Origin: Oxalobacteraceae bacterium
GTDB lineage: Bacteria; Pseudomonadota; Gammaproteobacteria; Burkholderiales; Burkholderiaceae_D
Direction: 5' to 3'
Assembly (NCBI GenBank): GCA_947453015.1
Contig: CANGFL010000103.1
Coordinates: 1-5,734, forward strand
DNA: 5,734 bases
Position 1 is the stretch's first letter, and every line of letters begins with the position of its first letter. Under the pieces are notes generated by a model. It was given only the letters and a program-made list of their open reading frames with translations, did no database searches and was not told where the DNA came from. A program made the position numbers and the translations under genes. Positions 4,440-5,734 of the stretch are shown here, piece by piece.

Positions 4440-5734
4440 TTATTTACGTTTCTTTTGACCGGAGCGTGCAGCGGTTTTAGCTGGCTTTGCTTTACGCGCT
4501 TTAGCGCTATCTGGCATTTTGGGAGCTGCTTTTTTAGCTGTTTTCTTTGCCGCCTGCTTCGCCGCTTTTTTCGCGCCTGATAAGCGCGAACGTCCTTGCC
4601 CTTCATCGGCTCGTCGTGCTTCGTTTTTCAATTGTGTGCGAATACCAGGCTCACGTACCAATCGCAAATCAATACGCCGCGCATCAAGATCAACTCGACT
4701 TACTTGCACGGTCACTCTATCGGTTAACTGATAGCGCATGCCGGTTCGCTCGCCACGTAATTCATGTCGGGCTTCGTCAAATTGAAAAAAGTCTGAGCCC
4801 AGATCCGTGACGTGAACCATACCTTCAATGAACAAGGCATCGAGTTGTACAAAAATTCCGAATGCTGCCACGCCTGAAATCGTGCCGGTAAATTCTTCGC
4901 CGAGTTTATCGCGCACAAAGTAACATTTCAGCCAAGCTTCCACATCACGCGAGGCTTCATCCGCGCGCCGCTCATTAGCTGAGCAATGTATGCCGAGTGC
5001 TTCCCAAATAGCTACATCGCCCTCAGATTTTTTCTTACCGGCGGCTCTATCTTTTGCCTGCATCTTGCGTGCTGCAGGAGACAGCTGAGTATTTAAATTT
5101 TCGGTCTCTATATCTTTTGGGTGATAGCGCTTACCGTGCAAAATAGCCTTGATAACTCGATGCGTTAGCAAATCCGGATAGCGTCGAATCGGGCTGGTGA
5201 AATGCGCATAGGCATCGTAAGACAAACCGAAATGTCCAATATTGTCAGGGCTATAGACTGCTTGCTGCATTGAGCGAAGTAGCATGGTCTGAAGCATGAT
5301 GGCATCAGGTCGAAGTTTTATTTTTTCCATCAACTCGGCGTAGTCCGATGCTGCAGGGCTACCGGAACCACCGAGCGACAAACCTAATTGCTTTAGGAAT
5401 GTGCGTAATTGATTGAGCTTTTGTTCTGTTGGGCCAGCATGGATACGAAACATACCGTGATGCTTGTTACGCTCCATGAAATCAGCGGCACAAACGTTTG
5501 CCGCCAACATGCATTCTTCAATTAATTTGTGCGCATCGTTTCGGGTACGTGGCAAAATTTGTTCTATCTTGCCTGCGGCATTACAAACAATGTAGGTTTC
5601 TGTGGTTTCAAAATCAATCGCACCACGCAGACGACGTGACTGCAGCAGCACTTGAAACAAGTCATAAAGATTTTGTAGGTGCGGCAGCAATGCAGCACGA
5701 CGCGTTGCCTCTGGGCCACGCGTGTTACCTAGCA
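4440..5734 (-). CDS. rnr: Ribonuclease R, C-terminal 430 residues (5' end outside window)
   Basis: RNase R is a processive 3'-5' exoribonuclease that degrades structured RNA, rRNA fragments and mRNA. The frame stays open to the right edge, so the TTG at 5690 is internal and no start is present. In visible numbering, residues 1 to about 195 belong to the catalytic RNB domain: GAIDFETTETY, RNDAHKLIEECMLAAN, and the signature HFGLSYDAYAHFTSPIRRYP followed by DLLTHRVI. An S1 RNA-binding domain spans about 278-360 (FTGTISGVAAFGIFVQL, then EGMVHVTDLG). The metal-binding aspartates of the RNB domain lie outside the window. The tail (371-430) is rich in Lys and Ala (KKAAKQAAKKTAKKAA), a basic tail known in RNase R proteins that aids binding of RNA or ribosomes. 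The gene leads rlmB and probably cysE in one transcript. Confidence 0.95.
   Translation of the reverse strand, partial: LGNTRGPEATRRAALLPHLQNLYDLFQVLLQSRRLRGAIDFETTETYIVCNAAGKIEQILPRTRNDAHKLIEECMLAANVCAADFMERNKHHGMFRIHAGPTEQKLNQLRTFLKQLGLSLGGSGSPAASDYAELMEKIKLRPDAIMLQTMLLRSMQQAVYSPDNIGHFGLSYDAYAHFTSPIRRYPDLLTHRVIKAILHGKRYHPKDIETENLNTQLSPAARKMQAKDRAAGKKKSEGDVAIWEALGIHCSANERRADEASRDVEAWLKCYFVRDKLGEEFTGTISGVAAFGIFVQLDALFIEGMVHVTDLGSDFFQFDEARHELRGERTGMRYQLTDRVTVQVSRVDLDARRIDLRLVREPGIRTQLKNEARRADEGQGRSRLSGAKKAAKQAAKKTAKKAAPKMPDSAKARKAKPAKTAARSGQKKRK

Noticed and set aside
4088..4480. Plus-strand open frame of 130 codons opposite rlmB
   Set aside because: It is antisense to a confidently identified conserved gene, has no ribosome site, and its composition follows the codon pattern of rlmB.
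4450..4625. Ala/Lys-rich stretch at the rnr 3' end as a tandem DNA repeat or histone-like fusion
   Set aside because: The codons vary and no exact DNA repeat unit is seen. Basic tails are normal for RNase R.

Overview
The window looks like chromosomal housekeeping DNA from a betaproteobacterium. The order cysS / ppiA-ppiB-lpxH / cysE-rlmB-rnr and the protein sequences resemble Burkholderiales, perhaps an Oxalobacteraceae-type lineage of moderate GC content. The genus is an inference from memory of gene order and cannot be settled here. The presence of lpxH implies a Gram-negative, lipid A-making cell.

Layout: the left edge holds the first nine codons of cysS on the minus strand, leaving leftwards. 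A divergent intergenic region of about 230 bp follows, with a good extended -10 promoter for the rightward genes. The plus strand then carries ppiA (exported cyclophilin), ppiB (cytoplasmic cyclophilin) and lpxH (UDP-2,3-diacylglucosamine hydrolase), closely spaced as an operon. A perfect 12-bp hairpin with a T tract, terminator-like on both strands, lies across the two possible lpxH start codons. It may end the ppiAB message or attenuate lpxH.

The minus strand holds the rest. From right to left it carries rnr (RNase R, 5' end outside the window), rlmB (23S rRNA Gm2251 methyltransferase) and cysE (serine acetyltransferase), which probably form one operon converging on lpxH. Between lpxH and cysE sits a two-gene cassette of small uncharacterised proteins, DUF4160 then DUF2442. 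It has its own plausible sigma70 promoter and a Shine-Dalgarno site before each gene.

The most notable point is that the DUF4160 gene is interrupted. Reading upstream of the open frame recovers a family-like N-terminus (MPTISAF) behind a good GAGG ribosome site, but codon 8, where relatives usually have Tyr, is TAA. The rest of the frame is intact. The gene is either a young pseudogene, or is translated by reinitiation or readthrough, or the window holds a sequencing error.

No rRNA, tRNA, CRISPR array, insertion sequence or phage gene was seen. I found no convincing novel multi-gene system. The candidates for a second look are the interrupted DUF4160/DUF2442 pair, the hairpin over the lpxH start, and the twin-arginine-like signal of PpiA.
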